Assembly (NCBI GenBank): GCA_029550525.1
Contig: JAKPHF010000075.1
Coordinates: 1-64,000, forward strand
DNA: 64,000 nucleotides
From: Planctomycetota bacterium
Lineage (GTDB): Bacteria > Planctomycetota > Phycisphaerae > UBA1845 > PWPN01
Reading direction: 5' to 3'
Part shown: in pieces, positions 43,639-53,042 of the stretch
How positions within the stretch are numbered: the stretch's first letter is position 1
How the letters are laid out: every line of letters starts with the position of its first letter
Translations under genes and position numbers: made by a program
The notes under the pieces: model-generated
Databases searched by the model: none
What the model saw: the letters and a program-made list of their open reading frames with translations, nothing else
What the model was told of the DNA's origin: nothing

Positions 43639-44886
43639 ATGCGACGCATCGCCGTGATCAACCAGAAGGGCGGGGTGGGCAAGACCACCACGAGTGTGAA
43701 CGTCGGAGCCGGTCTGGCGCGGGCGGGACATCGCGTGCTCTTGATCGATCTGGACCCGCAGGCCCATCTCACGTTGCATCTCGGTCTGAATCCGGCGGAA
43801 GGACGTCCCGGTGTCTACGAGCTCTTGACGGGCACGACCACGTTGTCGGCGGCGCGCACGCAAGTGAGCAACAACCTCTGGGTCGTGGGAGCCAGCATCG
43901 ACCTGGCCGCGGCCGAAGTGGAACTCGTCAGCATCGTCGGCCGCGAAGTCATTCTCCGCGACCTCATCGATCAGCATGTGGAGGAGAACGGCGGCGCGGA
44001 TCCTTACGACTACGTGGTGATGGATTGCCCGCCGTCGTTGGGCGTCTTGACGTTGAACGGATTGTGTGCGGCCAAGGAAGTCGTGCTGCCGCTCCAGCCG
44101 CACTACCTGGCTCTGCAAGGCTTGAGCAAGCTGTTCGAGACCGTGTCGCTGGTCGGCAAGCGCATCAACCCGGAGCTGACGGTGACGGGTGTGGTCATCT
44201 GCATGAAGGAGGCCGGCACGCGGCTGGGCGCCGAGGTCGTCGAGGACGTGCGCGGTTTCCTCGAGGCCGCCCGCAACACGCCGGTTCCCTGGCGCAATGC
44301 ACGTGTCTTCGAGACCGCCATTCGCCGGAACATCAAGTTGGCCGAAGCGCCGAGCTACGGCCAGAGCATCTTCGACTACGCCGCTGACAGCAACGGCGCG
44401 AAAGACTACGAAGCCCTCGCGGCCGAGATTCACGATCCGGTCGCCTTTGCCGCCCGGAGCCAAGCTCAGTCGCAGACGGTTGCGCCGGCTGAACCTGCTA
44501 CGCCGCCCGAGTCTGTTGCTCCGGCTGAGCCCACCGCGCCGGCTGAGTCCGCCGGTGCCGGCGAATCGCAGTCGGACGCGTCCGCCGTCAGCGTGGTGAC
44601 CGACAGCAGTGCGGGTTCCGAGGCCCAGGCCGCACCAGAGGCTCAAGTTATGCCCGAGGCTGTCGCCGCGTCCGAACCGGTCGTCACTGTGGAAACGCCG
44701 CCGGCCGCCGAGCCGGAGCCGCAACCTGCTTCGGCCGAGCCCGAGGTCGTGCCGCCAGCCGAAGCCGCTGTTGAGCCGGTGCAGAGCGAGCCGTACAGTT
44801 CGGCCATCCTTCCGCACCCGGCTTCGCAGAGTCCGCAAACCGATGCCTTCCCTCCGCCCAGCGCGAACCTTCGCGTCTGCGGCTAG
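43639..44886 (+). CDS. ParA/Soj-type ATPase with a long Pro/Ala/Glu tail
   Basis: The 415-residue protein has the deviant Walker A of ParA ATPases (QKGGVGKTTTSVNVGAGLAR), Walker A' LLIDLDPQAHLTLHLG and VMDCPPSLGVLTLNGL. It therefore dimerises on ATP and binds DNA non-specifically, as in chromosome, plasmid or protein-cluster segregation. From about residue 270 a low-complexity Pro/Ala/Glu/Ser tail of roughly 150 residues follows, which is not part of the usual fold. AAGGAGG lies upstream of the ATG at 43639. No parB is adjacent, so it may be an orphan positioning ATPase. Confidence 0.85.
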   Translation: MRRIAVINQKGGVGKTTTSVNVGAGLARAGHRVLLIDLDPQAHLTLHLGLNPAEGRPGVYELLTGTTTLSAARTQVSNNLWVVGASIDLAAAEVELVSIVGREVILRDLIDQHVEENGGADPYDYVVMDCPPSLGVLTLNGLCAAKEVVLPLQPHYLALQGLSKLFETVSLVGKRINPELTVTGVVICMKEAGTRLGAEVVEDVRGFLEAARNTPVPWRNARVFETAIRRNIKLAEAPSYGQSIFDYAADSNGAKDYEALAAEIHDPVAFAARSQAQSQTVAPAEPATPPESVAPAEPTAPAESAGAGESQSDASAVSVVTDSSAGSEAQAAPEAQVMPEAVAASEPVVTVETPPAAEPEPQPASAEPEVVPPAEAAVEPVQSEPYSSAILPHPASQSPQTDAFPPPSANLRVCG

Positions 44887-45020
44887 GAGGGGGGCGGGCA
44901 TCTTGCCCGCCTTCACGTCGAACGAAGTGTGCTACTCCGTCTCCCGCAAGACGGCGTTTTTTCGATTTCCTGGATCGAGCTGCTTTCGTTTCCCACGGCG
45001 GGAGACGCCCGTCCCCCCGA
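44887..45020. repeat. Dispersed hairpin element, GGCGGGC type
   Basis: GGGCGGGCATCTTGCCCGCC opens and GGCGGGAGACGCCCGTCCCC closes an element that starts directly after the ParA stop codon. The ends match those of the 38181-38287 element. Confidence 0.7.
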
Positions 45021-45116
45021 TGCTGTCCCGCCTTTTTGCCGGTGAGCGGTCCTGGTCTTCCCCTCGCCGCGCAGCCGGGTATGATGTTTCAAATCTTTCT
45101 GAAAACGGAGTCTGCT

Positions 45117-45674
45117 ATGCACACCGCCCTCGACAAATCCAAAGCGCTGTTCATTCGCCGCTGGGGGGAATTGAGCGGGTATTGGGGCATCAATCGGACC
45201 ATGGCCGAACTGCACGCGTTGCTGTACATCTCCGCCGACCCGCTGTGCACGGACGATATCATGGCCGCGCTGCAGATCTCGCGGGGCAACACGAGCATGA
45301 ACCTCCGCCAACTGGTTGACTGGGGTCTCATCTCGCGGGTGCATCGCAAGGGCGACCGTAAAGAGTACTTCACCGCCGAGACCGACGTGTGGGAGATGTT
45401 TCAGACCATCGTGCGCGAACGGCGGCGGCGGGAAGTCGAGCCCATCATCGAGACCATCGAACGTTGTCGAAAGATGGTGGCCGAAGGTATGTCGCAGCTG
45501 TCGGATGAGCAACGTCGCGAGGCGGAGGTTTATCAGGAGCGGCTGGCGAGCATGGACGATTTCCTCAGCACCGTGAACAGCCTGCTCAACATGCTGCTGG
45601 GTTTGGGGCGCGACGGCATTCAGCAACTCCGGACGATGCTCGAAGTCGCCGGTCACGGCGCGGATCGCGCATAA
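45117..45674 (+). CDS. GbsR/MarR-family transcriptional regulator
   Basis: The 185-residue protein matches COG1510 regulators. GELSGYWGINRTMAELHALL is helix 1-2, DDIMAALQISRGNTSMNLRQ the helix-turn-helix, and GLISRVHRKGDRKEYFTAE the wing. A C-terminal coiled-coil dimerisation region follows. Such proteins control osmolyte or transporter genes. CGGAG lies 6 bases before the ATG. The target is not evident; the gene is convergent with the envelope operon. Confidence 0.88.
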   Translation: MHTALDKSKALFIRRWGELSGYWGINRTMAELHALLYISADPLCTDDIMAALQISRGNTSMNLRQLVDWGLISRVHRKGDRKEYFTAETDVWEMFQTIVRERRRREVEPIIETIERCRKMVAEGMSQLSDEQRREAEVYQERLASMDDFLSTVNSLLNMLLGLGRDGIQQLRTMLEVAGHGADRA

Positions 45675-45699
45675 GGGCGATTGGCACGGAAGTGCGCCC

Positions 45700-46920
45700 T
45701 TACCGGGCCAGGATTTGCCAGACCGTCTCGAGATGAATTGCCAGCGTGACCGTGGCCACGCCCTGGTCATCCACGCTCGGGCTGTTCGTGGCGAACACCG
45801 CTTCACCGATGCGCTGCATGATTTGATCGCGATCCTGCCGCGCGGCGATGGCGTCGGCCAGCGTGCGGCCATCTGGCAACACCAGCTGTTCGAGTTCCAT
45901 CCACAGCTGCCGCTGCGCTTCGGCCCGGGCCGCAATGGTCGCCAGTCGGCCGCGGACCTCGGCGGGTTCGTCCACCGGTCCGGCCGCCGCCGCGGTCTTG
46001 CTGATCACCTGGTCGGCCCACGGCGGTCGCGGCCCCCGCGCGGCGCGGGCTCCGCGTATTGAGGCTGCCGTCTGCGGAGGCGCGACACTGAACGCCCGGA
46101 CCGTGAGCTTTTGAAACGGCGCTTCCGGAGCAAGCCCTTCCGACGCGGTGACGCCGGCCTCCTGCAACGCCCGCGACACCATGCTCATGAGCAGCTCGGC
46201 ACTCACCGTGCAGGTCAGCACGCAAGTGCCGTTCGGCTCGAAGACCGCCTCGCCTCCGGCCACGCGTTCGACCTGTCCGCGCAACGCCTGGTCCAGGGCG
46301 GGCCGCTGGCGTGCCAACTGGCCGACTGTCTGGCGATTCGACAACCGCACCTGCCGAAGCCAGATGAACACCCGCTGCCGCAGGTCCAGCTCCGCGGATT
46401 CGAGTGCCGTTTTTATGTCCTCGTGGGAGCAATGTCGCCAGCCGGGCCGGGGGTCGGTGAGGCGGCCGTCGTCCACGGCCAGGCCGGTGACCGAGATCAC
46501 TGGGCCTACCGAGGATGCCAGGGCAACCTGGTTGGGTGCAGCGCTTCCGACCGTCCTCTGCAAAGCCTCTCGGATCAGTGCGTTCAAACGTTCGGCGGAA
46601 ATGGAGACGTCCACGGCAACGGTGCCGCGACGCAGCTCGCGCGGCCGGCCGACCTGCCGTTCGGCGGCCACAGCTTGGCGCAAGGCGTACTCGGCGTCCG
46701 GCAAAAACCCGAGCAGACCCGCCACGGATTGGCTGCCTCCGGCGCTGCTGACCGGTAACGCCCAGACTGCGTCGATCAGCCGGGCCAAGCCGTCGTCGGC
46801 CGCACGATCGCTCAGTGGAACGGGCCCGGCCGGCGGCGGTTCGGCGGACTGAGCCAATCCCATCGCCGTCAGGGAAAACAGACAGGCCAAACTGGACATG
46901 CAGAAGCGAATGCTGGCCAT
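45700..46920 (-). CDS. Exported protein with LPP20-like repeats, third gene of an envelope operon
   Basis: From the ATG at 46920 the product has 406 residues and a signal peptide (FCMSSLACLFSLTAMGLAQS). Three segments repeat a strand-helix pattern: RGTVAVDVSISAERLNALIR, NGTCVLTCTVSAELLMSMVS and QGVATVTLAIHLETVWQIL. The last resembles the end of the LPP20-like domains in the upstream gene. It is probably periplasmic or outer-membrane associated. No function is known. Confidence 0.65.
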   Translation of the reverse strand: MASIRFCMSSLACLFSLTAMGLAQSAEPPPAGPVPLSDRAADDGLARLIDAVWALPVSSAGGSQSVAGLLGFLPDAEYALRQAVAAERQVGRPRELRRGTVAVDVSISAERLNALIREALQRTVGSAAPNQVALASSVGPVISVTGLAVDDGRLTDPRPGWRHCSHEDIKTALESAELDLRQRVFIWLRQVRLSNRQTVGQLARQRPALDQALRGQVERVAGGEAVFEPNGTCVLTCTVSAELLMSMVSRALQEAGVTASEGLAPEAPFQKLTVRAFSVAPPQTAASIRGARAARGPRPPWADQVISKTAAAAGPVDEPAEVRGRLATIAARAEAQRQLWMELEQLVLPDGRTLADAIAARQDRDQIMQRIGEAVFATNSPSVDDQGVATVTLAIHLETVWQILAR

Positions 46921-47067
46921 GGCGGCATCATAATCGCCCGGCGGCGCAAAGAAAACGCGGACCTCGGCGCTCGGCCGCGGCCCGCGTTGTTTCATGTTCG
47001 GTCGGACGCATCCGGCATGCTTGCCGGTTGCCGCTTCCCAGCGGTCGCAGCGGCGGCCGACCGGAAA

Positions 47068-47226
47068 TTACTCGATTACCTCCGTGCCCGGCGAGACCAT
47101 CCTGGGCTCGGACTCCTGCACGGTCGTCTTGCTCTCGAACGTCTGCACCTTCTGCTCGCAACCGGCGGTCAGCAACAGAGCCGACGGCCCGATGGCAAGC
47201 CACAGAATCAGCAGGAAACGCTTCAT
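47068..47226 (-). CDS. Small lipoprotein (52 residues)
   Basis: A short minus-strand gene lies between the two LPP20-like genes. It starts MKRFLLILWLAIGPSALLLT and has the lipobox LTAGC with Cys23; the mature part is only 30 residues (QKVQTFESKTTVQESEP). AAGGAG lies 6 bases before the ATG, an excellent site, and spacing to the gene upstream is 28 bases. It is likely an outer-membrane lipoprotein working with its neighbours. Confidence 0.8.
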   Translation of the reverse strand: MKRFLLILWLAIGPSALLLTAGCEQKVQTFESKTTVQESEPRMVSPGTEVIE

Positions 47227-47254
47227 GACTTTCTCCTTTTGCCTCGCGGGTTGC

Positions 47255-48589
47255 TCAGCCGCCGTGACCCCGGGCGGCCACGATTCGCTCGTACGAGCTG
47301 ATGACTTCCCAGACCTGCATGCCGGGCAGGCTGACCGTCACCGTGGCCGTCCCGTCAGCATCGAACTCGGTCTTTTCCACCATCGCGCCGACGAGCACCG
47401 CCTGCAAGTGCGTTTCGATCTCGTCGTACTGGGTCACGAAATCGGCCACCCGGGTGTTGCTGCGGATGACCAGCCCTTTCACGTGCTCGGCGAGCTTTCG
47501 CTTGGCGTCGAGTTCCGCGGCTCGGGCCGCCAGCAGTTTGCCCTGCGGCGTGCCCGCCTTGTCCGGCGGCGGCACGCCCTGGCCACTCATGCGGATGGGG
47601 TACTGGGCCCAGTCCGGAATCTGCTGGGCCGGCTCGACCTTCTGGTTGTAGGCGACCAGAATCCTGTCCGGCGGAACGCCCGTGCCGGTGGCTTGGAACG
47701 TCTGCGTCTTGATCGACTGCGTAATCTCGCTCACGTCGAGCCCTTTGACGTGGTCGCCGCGGACCGAACGGCTATGCAGTTCCTTGATTGTGGTGATCAC
47801 CGACTCGACCGGCACCTCGACGGTCACCTCGACGATGGGCTCATCATGATGGTAATAGGTTCGAACCTCGGTCGCCCCGACCAGCGTGCCGGCGGCGACG
47901 GTCTGGATCACGTCATGCTCGGCCACGAAATCGCGAACCAGCGTGTCGGAGTTGATGCGCAGCCCGAGGATGCGCTCGACGAGTTTGCGCATGGCATCGA
48001 CGCGGGCCGCTCGCTGGGCCATCAAGCGCCCCTGGGGACCGATCTGCCGCCACAGATCGGGAATCGGCGGCGACGGTGGAGCGGGTGGCCCGCCAAGCTG
48101 CTCGGCCACGCCGGCCGGCAGATTGGGCGGCAGATCCTCGCGCGGCGCGCCCATGCCGACCACCTTGATCACGTCCTTCTTGATCGTCTCCTTCATCCGC
48201 TGGATGTCGGACGATTTGACCTTGTTGCCCTTGTAATGGGCGGTGTGAATCTGCGTGAGCTCCTGGATGACCTTGGCCACGGTCACCTCGGCCGGCACCT
48301 CGCAGGAAGCGTCGTCGTACCACCTGGGCTCGCCGAGGCGGACACCCCGGATAAAGGCGTCCATGGCTGCCTGAATCTGATCGCTCTCGGCCACGAAGTC
48401 GCGGACGTACGTGTCCGACGTGATCTGCAGGCCCTTGATGCACTCGGCCAGCTTGCGGTAGGCGTCGGCCTCGGCTGCCCGCTTGGCCAGCAGCTTCTTC
48501 TGGGCCAAAGAAGTGTCCACCTGGGCCAAGGCCGGGGCGACCACGCCCAGCGCCGTCGTCAAAACCAAGGCTTGTCTCAGCAGTCTCAT
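47255..48589 (-). CDS. Exported protein with three LPP20-like domains
   Basis: The 444-residue product has a signal peptide (MRLLRQALVLTTALGVVAPA) and three tandem copies of an LPP20/FlgP-like domain. Each begins with AKRAAEADAYRKL-type sequence: KLLAKRAAEADAYRKLAECI, RLMAQRAARVDAMRKLVERI and KLLAARAAELDAKRKLAEHV. Each continues with a GLxIxSxTxVxDFV segment and a beta hairpin. LPP20 domains are found in outer-membrane lipoproteins and flagellar basal-disc proteins. AGGAG precedes the ATG. It leads a three-gene minus-strand operon with the small lipoprotein and the 406-residue protein. Confidence 0.8.
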   Translation of the reverse strand: MRLLRQALVLTTALGVVAPALAQVDTSLAQKKLLAKRAAEADAYRKLAECIKGLQITSDTYVRDFVAESDQIQAAMDAFIRGVRLGEPRWYDDASCEVPAEVTVAKVIQELTQIHTAHYKGNKVKSSDIQRMKETIKKDVIKVVGMGAPREDLPPNLPAGVAEQLGGPPAPPSPPIPDLWRQIGPQGRLMAQRAARVDAMRKLVERILGLRINSDTLVRDFVAEHDVIQTVAAGTLVGATEVRTYYHHDEPIVEVTVEVPVESVITTIKELHSRSVRGDHVKGLDVSEITQSIKTQTFQATGTGVPPDRILVAYNQKVEPAQQIPDWAQYPIRMSGQGVPPPDKAGTPQGKLLAARAAELDAKRKLAEHVKGLVIRSNTRVADFVTQYDEIETHLQAVLVGAMVEKTEFDADGTATVTVSLPGMQVWEVISSYERIVAARGHGG

Positions 48590-49192
48590 GTCACTCTCCT
48601 TAACAGGTGATGAAGGCTCCAGCGAGTCGGACGTCAGGGGACCGTCCTAGGAGGATCGGCCATACAGACACACAGTAGGGCCGGTGGTTAGCCGCCGCCA
48701 GCCCTCCGCAGCCACGCTTCGCCCGGATAACGGAGTCCCGAGCAGGGGCGGCCGGCCGGAACTGCCGTATGCTCTGCTTCCGAGGCCGACTTGATCCGGC
48801 TCTTACTCCGTTCGAGCCGCTCGGCCGCCGCACCATACAACTCGGCGTCCTCCTCGTCCACACCCTCGGCCGAGTCCTCGTCGCTGCTCGACTTGGTGTC
48901 GATGCTGCTCCCGTTGCCGCCACGCGCGTCTTGACCTCGTTGCGGATGAATCTCGCGCTAAACCGTGATGCCTGGGCGTCAATAGGAGTGAGGACGATCA
49001 GGTCGCCGTCCGGAGCTCCACGCTACGGGGACCAAACTCCGGCCCAACAGGCGGGTCAAGCGGGACGGCGGACAGCCCTCCGTTCGCGTCAGTGTTGCCA
49101 AAGGCTGGTCTCTAGTACAATCGCGGTCGGAAGTTAGCACTACAGCGTTATTGACGAATCGCCAATTCAGCCGGGGATGGGGTGAGTGGAAG
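48590..49192. other. 600-base divergent spacer
   Basis: No convincing gene was found. A minus-strand frame around 48700-48960 reads an acidic stretch (SSSDEDSAEGVDEEDAELYG) followed by a basic helix, but has no clear start and no family match. Near 49095-49121 lies a promoter candidate for the efflux genes. The upstream promoter of the LPP20 operon was not identified. Confidence 0.5.
49095..49121 (+). promoter_or_regulatory. Possible promoter of the efflux operon
   Basis: TTGCCA (49095-49100) and TACAAT (49116-49121) are 15 bases apart, a short spacing. The tolC-like start is 72 bases downstream. Confidence 0.35.
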
Positions 49193-51133
49193 ATGAACGA
49201 TCGCCGGGTGAGCGCGGGCTGGGCAGTTGCGTTGGGGCTGGGACTGGCGGCGGGAGGCTGTCAGTGGTTCGTGGATGATGCCGACCGGGAGGTCTATCGG
49301 CTGGTGGAAAAACGCCAGGTCGAGGCGGTGGGTGTCGCCCATGATATGCGCATCGATACCGAGAAAGTGCCCATCAAGATCGGCGAGACCGCCCGCGAGT
49401 TCGTGCCGCATCCCGTCGATTCGGACTTGCCGGCCTCGTTCAAAGTGGCTGCGGTTGCCACGGCTCCGGCGATCCCATCCGTCACGCTGGAGTCAGAGGA
49501 CGGTTCCACCGACGCCGACTCCGCTTTGCCGCCCGACGGTCCGAATGGATCCCTTTCCGCGCCGGCGCCCCGGCCGGCTGTCACCGACTTGAACACGCCG
49601 GAGCCGCCGGCGGTCGCCTCGCGTCCCAGCGAATCCGATGACCCTGCCGGATCGTATCTGCAACTCGAAGCCGATGCTGAGGTGCTCACGTTGGCCGAGG
49701 CGCTCGCCTACGCGTTCGAGCACGCCCGCGATTTCCAGGATGCCAAGGAAGATCTTTACCTGGCCGCGTTGTCTTTGACGCTGGAGCGGCATCTGTGGAC
49801 ACCCCGGTTCTCCGGCGACATTCGCACGCAGTACGTCAACTACGGCCAGATCCGCAAGTTCGATCAGGCCATGGATGCCGTGGCTCGCGTCGCGGTGGAG
49901 CAGCGTCTGCCCTACGGCGGAGAGATCACCGCGCAGTTGCTCGGCGCGCTCATGCGCGACCTGACCAACCACATCACCACCGGCGAGACCGGCCAAGCCC
50001 TCCTGAGCGCCAACATCCCGTTGCTGCGAGGCGCGGGCCCGGTGGCTTACGAGAGCCGCTACCGGGCCGAGCGGCAGCTCATCTACGCCATTCGCACGTT
50101 CGAGCGGTTCCGCCGGTTCCTGGCGGTTTCGGTGGCTTCCGACTACTTCGAGCTCCAGCAGCTTCGTCAGCAGATCATCAACGTTCGCGAGAGCATCGAG
50201 GGCTACGACCAGTTGGCTCGCCGGGCGAGAGCGTTCTGGAAAGCCGGTCGCTCGACCATCCTCGACGTGCAGCGTGCCGAGCAGGACCAACTGAACGGGA
50301 CCAATCAACTCATCGATGCCATCGAGCGCTATCTCACGGCCTTGGACCTGTTCAAGATTCGCATCGGCATGCCCACCGCCACCAAGATCATGGTGGCCTT
50401 GCCTGAGACGGTCGCGACGCAGCCCGCCGAAGGCACAGCGCCGGCTGAAGATTCGGCCTCCGACCGGCTCATCGAGGATTTGGCCATGCCCGCCGTCGAC
50501 GAGGCCGAGGCCGTGCGGGTCGCCCTCAAGTATCGTCTGGATCTGCTCAACGAATTGGATCGCATCGGCGATGCCGAACGTGGCGTGGAAATCGCGGAGA
50601 ACGCGATCCTGCCGCAGCTTGACGTCTTTGGCACGGTGCAATTCGACACCGATCCGAACTACCTGGGCGTGTTCGATTTCAACTCCGAGCGCACGACCTG
50701 GCGGACCGGCGCGACGTTGGAACTGCCGCTGGATCGCAAGGCCGAGCGCAATGCCCTGCGGGAATCGCTGATCAACAAGCGGCGAGCCGAGCGCAACTAC
50801 GAACTGGCTCGCGATACCGTCGTGCAGCAGGTCCGCCGGGCCATGCGCCGCGTGGAACAGCAACGGCAACTCGTGCAGATTCAGTTGGTGAACCGCCAAC
50901 TCGCTCAACGGCGTTTGCGGGCGGCTCAGTTCCAGTTCCAAAAGGGGATGGTGGCCGCGTTCGAAGTCGTGGACGCCCAGAACGACCTCCTGCGGGCCCA
51001 GAACGGACTGGCCGGCGCCCAAGCCAGCCTCAAAGTGGCCATCCTCGAGTTCTGGCGCGATACCGACATGTTGCGCATCGACGACAACGGCGAGTGGAAT
51101 TTCGAGTTGGCCAGCGCCGACGCGTCGCGGTAA
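49193..51133 (+). CDS. TolC-family outer membrane efflux protein
   Basis: The 646-residue product has a lipoprotein-type signal ending GLGLAAGGC and a long Pro/Ser-rich linker. From about residue 165 it is an OEP domain: EVLTLAEALAYAFEHARDFQ, AGRSTILDVQRAEQDQLNGT and, in the second repeat, NERRxER-type coiled coil (KRRAERNYELARDTVVQQVR) and FQKGMVAAFEVVDAQNDLLR. Trimers form the outer-membrane duct of tripartite pumps. The upstream 150-residue extension is longer than in most TolC proteins. The adaptor gene follows after 81 bases. Confidence 0.9.
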   Translation: MNDRRVSAGWAVALGLGLAAGGCQWFVDDADREVYRLVEKRQVEAVGVAHDMRIDTEKVPIKIGETAREFVPHPVDSDLPASFKVAAVATAPAIPSVTLESEDGSTDADSALPPDGPNGSLSAPAPRPAVTDLNTPEPPAVASRPSESDDPAGSYLQLEADAEVLTLAEALAYAFEHARDFQDAKEDLYLAALSLTLERHLWTPRFSGDIRTQYVNYGQIRKFDQAMDAVARVAVEQRLPYGGEITAQLLGALMRDLTNHITTGETGQALLSANIPLLRGAGPVAYESRYRAERQLIYAIRTFERFRRFLAVSVASDYFELQQLRQQIINVRESIEGYDQLARRARAFWKAGRSTILDVQRAEQDQLNGTNQLIDAIERYLTALDLFKIRIGMPTATKIMVALPETVATQPAEGTAPAEDSASDRLIEDLAMPAVDEAEAVRVALKYRLDLLNELDRIGDAERGVEIAENAILPQLDVFGTVQFDTDPNYLGVFDFNSERTTWRTGATLELPLDRKAERNALRESLINKRRAERNYELARDTVVQQVRRAMRRVEQQRQLVQIQLVNRQLAQRRLRAAQFQFQKGMVAAFEVVDAQNDLLRAQNGLAGAQASLKVAILEFWRDTDMLRIDDNGEWNFELASADASR

Positions 51134-51214
51134 GATGGGGAACCGGGGGAGAAGCGGATCAAGCGGCGGGCGGAAACGGTTTAAACAAGGGTCAATCCAG
51201 GAGTGGTTCGGCCC

Positions 51215-52975
51215 ATGGCGCCATTGGGTACGACAGAACGGGAGCCTTTGACCGAAGTGCAGGCGGAGACGTTCGCTCCCGCCGCCGAGCCACGACTGGA
51301 GCCGAACTGGCCGGGGACGTCCGCTCCGCGTCGAGCGCGTCTCGAGCTGCCGTGGAGAAAGATCGCCCTGATCGCATTTCCGCTGCTCCTGATCGGCGGC
51401 GGGTATGCGGGATACACGCGGCTGTTGCACAGGCCCGTCGTGCAGGACGTGCAGCGCTTCGTGGTCGCGCGCCGCAGTTTCCCCGTCATCCTCAAAGAAC
51501 GCGGCGAGTTGAAACCCAACAACTCCATCGACATCCGGTCGGAGCTCGAGGGCCGGTCCACCATCATCTATCTCATCCCTGAAGGCAGCCGCGTGAAGGA
51601 AGGCGAACTGCTCATCGAGCTGGCCAGCGATGAGATCGACAACAGCATTCGCGACAACGAAAGCAAGGAAGCCAACGCCCTGGCCGCGTACGAGGCGGCG
51701 GTCAAGACGCGCGAGATCCAGCGCGACGAGAACGCCAGCAAGGTGCGCAAGGCCGAGCTGCAGTTGCTCCTGGCCCGGCTGGCCCAGGAAAAATACGTCC
51801 AGGGCGAACTCAAGGAACTCGAGCAGGACGCCACGCTGGCCGTGGACAAGGCCCAGATGGTGCTCGATCGCGAGCAGCAGGACTACAAGGACGCCCAGGA
51901 ACTCTTCAGCGAAGGCTTTATCACCCGTGTGGAGCTGAAGGACGCCGAGTTCAACGCTTACGCGGCCAAGCTCGACCTGGACAAGGCCAAGCTCGCGCTG
52001 GAGGTGTTGAAGAAATACACCATCCCGATGGCCCTCAAGGAGAAGGAGTCGGACGTCCGGGAGGCGGAGAAGGAACTCGAACGCGAGAAGAAGGCGGCCG
52101 AAGCGGCCGAAGCAAAGGCTACCGCTGAGGTCGAAGCCGCCAAGCGGGATCTGGACATCGTTCGCGACAAACTGGCCAAACTGCGCGACCAAAAGAAAAA
52201 GAGCAAGATTCTCGCCCCGGCGGAGGGGCTTGTGGTGTACGCCCGCGAGCACGGATGGCGCAGCGAAAACACTATCGACACCGGCGTGCAAGTGCACGAG
52301 CGGCAGTTGCTCCTGCAGTTGCCCGATACCAGCCAGATGAAGGTCGAGTGTCGCGTGCACGAAGCCCAGATCGAACGGCTGGCCGTGGGCATGCCCGCGC
52401 GGGTCACCATCGAAGGCTTCGACGGCCGCGTGTTCACCGGCAAAGTCTCTCGAATCGCCGTGATGGCCGACTCGCAGAACTACTGGCTCAACCCCAACCT
52501 TCGGGAATACAAGACTGACATCCTGCTGGACGGCACGTACACAGAGCTCAAGCCGAACACGACCGCTCGCGTGGAGATCCAAGTGGCTCAGTTGGAGCAG
52601 GTTCTGGCCGTTCCGGTGCAAGCCGTGTTCGCCCAGGGCGGGCGGTTCTATGTATTCCTGGACGAGGGCGGCAAAGTTCGGCCCGTGGCGGTCGAACCCG
52701 GTCTGGCAAGCACGGACTATGTGGAGATCAAGTCGGGCCTGTCGGAAGGCCAGGTCATCCGGCTGGCGATCACGGATGAGATGAAGTTGCTGTTGCCCGA
52801 TGACAGCGCTGCCGCGGACGACGGTGAGCCCGGTGATTCGCGGCCGTCGCGACCTCGAAGCGTCGAGCAGATCCGTCGGCCGGCATCGCAACCGACCAGC
52901 ATGCCGAGCGCCGGTCGCCCCGGCCAAGATGACGCCGCGACGCACCGACGCGATCGAGCAAGCCCGCGGTCGTGA
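51215..52975 (+). CDS. HlyD/MacA-type efflux adaptor
   Basis: The 586-residue product has an N-terminal membrane anchor (IALIAFPLLLIGGGYAGYTR). The first half of a lipoyl-like domain (NNSIDIRSELEGRSTIIYLI) is followed by about 230 residues of coiled coil, then the second half (KILAPAEGLVVYAREHGWRS). A beta-barrel (VECRVHEAQIERLAVGMPAR) and a membrane-proximal domain come last. It links an inner-membrane pump to the TolC-like protein. The coiled coil is long for a MacA. A disordered Pro/Arg/Ser tail ends it. AGGAG lies 11 bases before the ATG at 51215. Confidence 0.9.
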   Translation: MAPLGTTEREPLTEVQAETFAPAAEPRLEPNWPGTSAPRRARLELPWRKIALIAFPLLLIGGGYAGYTRLLHRPVVQDVQRFVVARRSFPVILKERGELKPNNSIDIRSELEGRSTIIYLIPEGSRVKEGELLIELASDEIDNSIRDNESKEANALAAYEAAVKTREIQRDENASKVRKAELQLLLARLAQEKYVQGELKELEQDATLAVDKAQMVLDREQQDYKDAQELFSEGFITRVELKDAEFNAYAAKLDLDKAKLALEVLKKYTIPMALKEKESDVREAEKELEREKKAAEAAEAKATAEVEAAKRDLDIVRDKLAKLRDQKKKSKILAPAEGLVVYAREHGWRSENTIDTGVQVHERQLLLQLPDTSQMKVECRVHEAQIERLAVGMPARVTIEGFDGRVFTGKVSRIAVMADSQNYWLNPNLREYKTDILLDGTYTELKPNTTARVEIQVAQLEQVLAVPVQAVFAQGGRFYVFLDEGGKVRPVAVEPGLASTDYVEIKSGLSEGQVIRLAITDEMKLLLPDDSAAADDGEPGDSRPSRPRSVEQIRRPASQPTSMPSAGRPGQDDAATHRRDRASPRS

Positions 52976-53042
52976 GAACCGATGACTCTTCCCAACCGGT
53001 CGGGCGTTGAAGACCGGCGCGTAAACGCGAAGGATGCCGCAA

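Noticed and set aside
48600..49137. Overlapping frames on both strands between the LPP20 operon and the TolC-like gene
   Set aside because: Neither strand has a start with a ribosome site or any family resemblance. An acidic segment on the minus strand is suggestive but too short to call.
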